A stretch of DNA of 64,000 bases, from the NCBI GenBank assembly GCA_029379225.1, contig JAQYWR010000040.1, forward strand, positions 1-64,000, read 5' to 3'. This DNA is from Nostoc sp. S4 (lineage in GTDB: Bacteria; Cyanobacteriota; Cyanobacteriia; Cyanobacteriales; Nostocaceae). Both the position numbers and the translations under genes were made by a program. Below are positions 61,301-64,000 of the stretch, piece by piece (within the stretch, counting starts at the first letter, position 1; each line of letters starts with the position of its first letter). The notes beneath the pieces are model-generated. The model was not told where the DNA came from, ran no database searches, and saw nothing but the letters and a program-made list of their open reading frames with translations.

Positions 61301-61800
61301 TTTCAAAAAACCGAACTCTACATTCCAACGCTAAATTTACTTGTTAAGGCAAGCAATAGGGAATAAGGAATAGGCAATAGGGAATAGACAAAAATTAATT
61401 GCCTCTGATACCAATTTGAAATAAGGATGCGACAGATGTATGGGTGTGAATGTACAGCTGTACGCCCCTACAGCCGATTCATTTGTTGCAAAGATTTTGG
61501 CGAATGGTATTACCTCTTCCCTGAAGACGAAATTTTTTCCCCAATAAAATATCTAACTAAGTAGGTCGGCGTAAATATTTATCATTAAGATAAGGCAGGA
61601 GGCAGAAGGAAAGAGGGTTTTAGTTCAAGGGGCGACAATCAGCGCAAAACTAAACCAGATAAAGGTTTTGGAGGCACATACTCCTTGAAAAATTAGGTAC
61701 TTATTGAGAATGAACTGTGCAGTTATTAAGCGTTTATCTAGGGGGTACAGTTTGATGGTAAAAAAGAACGGTCTCATCCATTAAACAAGACCGTCATATA
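61301..61800. other. Spacer with repeat fragments
   Basis: Contains an ATACCAATTTGAAATAAGG repeat fragment at about 61408-61427 and the left part of a family A MITE-like element from 61558 (TAAGTAGGTCGGCGTAAAT), whose right end is lost. The last 60 bp precede a transposase remnant. Confidence 0.5.
61558..61625. repeat. MITE-like element, family A, truncated copy 3
   Basis: Left end identical for 19 bp to the copy at 51969, then a GGCAGGAGGCAGAAGG core. The right terminal repeat is missing. Confidence 0.5.
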
Positions 61801-62486
61801 ATGTTGCTCTCATTCTATCAAGAGTTCATAGAAAAGTATCTAAATAAATCGCAGTTAATTACGCTGAAAATGTTAGTGTGGTTGCTACAGAATCAAAAGC
61901 AGGTCAGGATAGAAAGACTGGCAGCAACCTTACCTTTACCTATACAACAAAACAGTCGTAGACGGCATTTACAAAGGTTTTTAACTTTGAATGCATTGAG
62001 TGTAGTACTGCTATGGTTTGGGATCGTTGAAGAGATGATTAGCAGGCTTTCTAAACCTGGCTCACAAGTGATTGTCGCACTGGACAGAACACAATGGAAA
62101 GAAAATAACGTGTTAATGGTTAGTGTGATTTACCAAAAAAGAGCGTGACCAATATATTGGTGCTTGCTAGAGAAAGATGGTAGCAGTAATTTAACTGAAC
62201 AGCAAAAAGTATTACATCCAGTAATTCGGCTACTAAAAAAATACAGATTAGTAATTATTTAAGTTTCAAAAACAAGAAGCTTATATTTGTGGTATTCAAG
62301 AAAAAAGTAGAGCCACTAAACGACACAGTAATTTTTGGATAGGTTTAGATGGTCAAAATTGGATAATAGCTTGGAATGAGTGTCAAGAATGGGTCGAGGA
62401 ATTGGTTGGTTCCATTCGCAATAAGCAGAGCTTTTATCTCAGGGGTTTAAGGGTTATGGAGCTTATACAGCAAGCACTTTAGCTCT
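61801..62486 (+). pseudogene. Transposase remnant (IS4-like)
   Basis: The first 115 codons read as an intact transposase N terminus (FYQEFIEKYLNKSQLITLKMLVWLL, IVALDRTQWKENNVLMVSVIY, with the first DDE-type Asp in ALDRTQW). After the stop at 62146-62148 the frame shifts to read CLLEKDGSSNLTEQQKVLHP, followed by further fragments (KKQEAYICGIQEKSR). Several frameshifts make it inactive. Confidence 0.7.
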
Positions 62487-62529
62487 CTTGTCACCTCTTG
62501 AAATCTTGACGGATAGAAGCGTATGATGC

Positions 62530-62794
62530 CTAGAGGATTTGCTCAAACACGGGATCTGGTATATTTTTACTGTATAATCGCATCAATTTCTGGCGCTGCG
62601 GTCTTGTATCCTGTATTGCTTCGTATATACTTGGCCATTGGCGGCGAAATACCGGACACATTGATAAATCTGCCAAGCTATAAGTGTTGCGTGTGCAATA
62701 TTGCATCCATCAATTCAAAGACCGCATCCTCTGCTCTACACAAACATTGATATGCTGCTTGGCGGAATTCTCTTAACTGTGCAAAAACATCCAT
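62530..62794 (-). pseudogene. Transposase remnant of a second family
   Basis: From the ATG at 62794 the minus strand reads MDVFAQLREFRQAAYQCLCR and onward, stops, and continues in the next frame as SLADLSMCPVFRRQWPSIYE, ending at 62530. The paired blocks look like the N terminus of a cyanobacterial IS transposase. The catalytic part is absent. Confidence 0.55.
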
Positions 62795-63330
62795 AGCAGT
62801 AGATGAAAGTTAGTTGTGCTTTTTTCATCTTCCGTTACTGGGTGCTTGTGATTACAGGCACTCCTTTCTTTTTTTTGCACAGCTACTACAAACGCGATCG
62901 CTCTTCTTTAGTCTAAAGTCCAGAATTAATTAACGCAACAATAAGGTTTCAGACCCTAAAATCCTCGCTTATGCTTCTAGACCCTGACAAATTTTGGGTC
63001 TGGTTACATCACATCTTTTATACATCCTCAAACAGTTGGATAATTTTTATACATTTATTCCGAATTTGCAAATTTTATTGTCATAATAAATACTTTATCC
63101 AACACTATTGACGTAGATTTTTCCTTTCTAGAAATACCAAATCATTGTAGCTCCAGCTTTTTGGGATATCTCAAGAAGATAAATTGTTGTTACTGATTTT
63201 TCTTTTTTAGTTAATTACAATACTCAGTACGAACATTGCTTCATTAGCGATCGCTCTCCCGGTGGGGTCATCCCACAAAATCGCATTGCTCCCTGGTCTT
63301 CTTGCCAAATTGGGATGCTCCCCTGAAAGC
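62795..63330. other. Intergenic spacer
   Basis: 536 bp without a gene. A hairpin AGACCC / GGGTCT lies at about 62981-63003. It is AT-rich elsewhere and downstream of the methyltransferase gene. Confidence 0.45.
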
Positions 63331-64000
63331 TTACAGTTTAACTCCTTCAAATAGAGTAAATTGAGAATTTTTTATTGGGATAATTTTAGTGAGTTTGAAT
63401 CCGCCAGATTTAAACAAGTCTTTGAACTCTATTTCAGTACGCTCTCGCCCACCAGAGCATACTACCAACATATGAACATCTTCAAGCTTGATATTAGAGA
63501 ACTCGTTTCCAGAAGGCATTATGGATTCTATCACTAATAATCGCCCTTGTTCTTTCATGGCTTGATGACAGCGCTTAAGAATGTTGATCGCTCGTTCATC
63601 ATCCCACATGTGAAGAACTTGCTTGAGTAAATAAACGTCTCCACCTTCTGGTACACCCTCAAAAAAGCTACCTCCTATGAGTTGACAGCGGTTATGGACA
63701 GATGCTAGCTCACGTAACTTCTTAACTCTATCAATTGATTTTGGGAGATCGAATAACACACCTGTCATAGTGGGGTTAGCTTCGAGGATAGCAGTAAGCA
63801 AATTACCCGTGCCACCACCAATGTCAACCAGCTTGCCAATTGAGGAAAAATCATAAGCCTCCAAGTATGGAGCATATACCTCTAGTGACCGATTACTAGC
63901 ATACTTAAGAAACATTTCTCCTGCAACAGCATTTTGCTGATAATACTCAAATAAATCTACGCCATACAAATGCTCAAAGGCACTTTCCCCAGTCTGTACG
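63331..64000 (-). CDS. SAM-dependent O-methyltransferase (partial, runs off the window)
   Basis: The frame is open through position 64000, so the 5' end lies outside. About 223 residues are visible. Catalytic domain of the acetylserotonin/caffeate-type O-methyltransferases: TGESAFEHLYG entry, SAM-binding LVDIGGGTGNLLTAI, FDLPKSID, catalytic His in LLKQVLHMWDDE, and ESIMPSG. The dimerisation domain is missing from view. It probably methylates a small phenolic or polyketide-type metabolite. Confidence 0.85.
   Translation of the reverse strand, partial: VQTGESAFEHLYGVDLFEYYQQNAVAGEMFLKYASNRSLEVYAPYLEAYDFSSIGKLVDIGGGTGNLLTAILEANPTMTGVLFDLPKSIDRVKKLRELASVHNRCQLIGGSFFEGVPEGGDVYLLKQVLHMWDDERAINILKRCHQAMKEQGRLLVIESIMPSGNEFSNIKLEDVHMLVVCSGGRERTEIEFKDLFKSGGFKLTKIIPIKNSQFTLFEGVKL

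Noticed and set aside
62523..62750. 75-aa plus-strand ORF
   Set aside because: The opposite strand gives a better explanation as a frameshifted transposase remnant.

Overview
The window reads as chromosomal DNA of a filamentous, probably heterocyst-forming cyanobacterium (Nostocales-like). The evidence is the density of HIP1 octamers (GCGATCGC), a phycobiliprotein lyase (CpcT), a CruP-type lycopene cyclase homologue, the cyanobacterial rbp-rpsU gene pair, a PrcA-type calcium-dependent protease, and many short tandem or palindromic dispersed repeats with CTGCCCC/GGCAGGAG cores. I cannot name the genus.

Layout. 0.5-5.3 kb: a PrcA-like subtilase, a stand-alone protein resembling its propeptide, and a degenerate asparagine-synthetase-like protein. 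5.7-29.9 kb: a large type III-B CRISPR island. It holds a reverse transcriptase, cas1 and cas2; CRISPR array 1 (35 repeats); a membrane-anchored NYN nuclease; a five-gene membrane module ending in a two-helix TM-CARF protein; a HigBA-type toxin-antitoxin pair; CRISPR array 2 (21 repeats, near-identical leader); a CARF-RelE effector; two small genes; the minus-strand cmr operon (cas10/cmr2, cmr3, cmr4, cmr5, long cmr6-like RAMP); a Csx3-AAA protein; and a divergent WYL-type regulator followed by a SpoT-like HD hydrolase. 30-43 kb: mostly core genes, namely tRNA-Cys, cpcT, a TPR protein, SDR and GMC oxidoreductases, an aldo-keto reductase, rbp-rpsU, ilvA, and a zinc-ribbon/winged-helix pair. 44-49 kb: hspA with a decayed dnaK remnant, then a divergent tonB / exbB-exbD system. 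49-61 kb: type II thioesterase, DUF3611, globin, carotenoid oxygenase, Uma2, DUF4336, B12-radical SAM and CruP-like genes, separated by repeat-rich spacers. 61.8-62.8 kb: two transposase remnants. The window ends inside an O-methyltransferase gene.

How the CRISPR island may work (inference). Cas10 keeps the GGDD cyclase motif but has no N-terminal HD nuclease domain. The complex should therefore act mainly by making cyclic oligoadenylate, read by at least two CARF proteins: a soluble CARF-RelE protein resembling Cami1 and a membrane CARF protein reminiscent of Cam1, with Csx3-AAA as a likely signal-degrading partner. The RT and cas1 genes are separated by a -1 frame change at a run of nine A residues. 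Slippage there would give an RT-Cas1 fusion, so adaptation may include spacers from RNA. No cas6 is present in the window.

The most unusual signals are the A9 junction between RT and cas1, the TM-vWA/TM/TM/coiled-coil/TM-CARF module between the arrays, the CARF-RelE protein, the double-length Cmr6-like RAMP, the self-complementary spacers, the dnaK remnant beside hspA, and several MITE-like repeat families.
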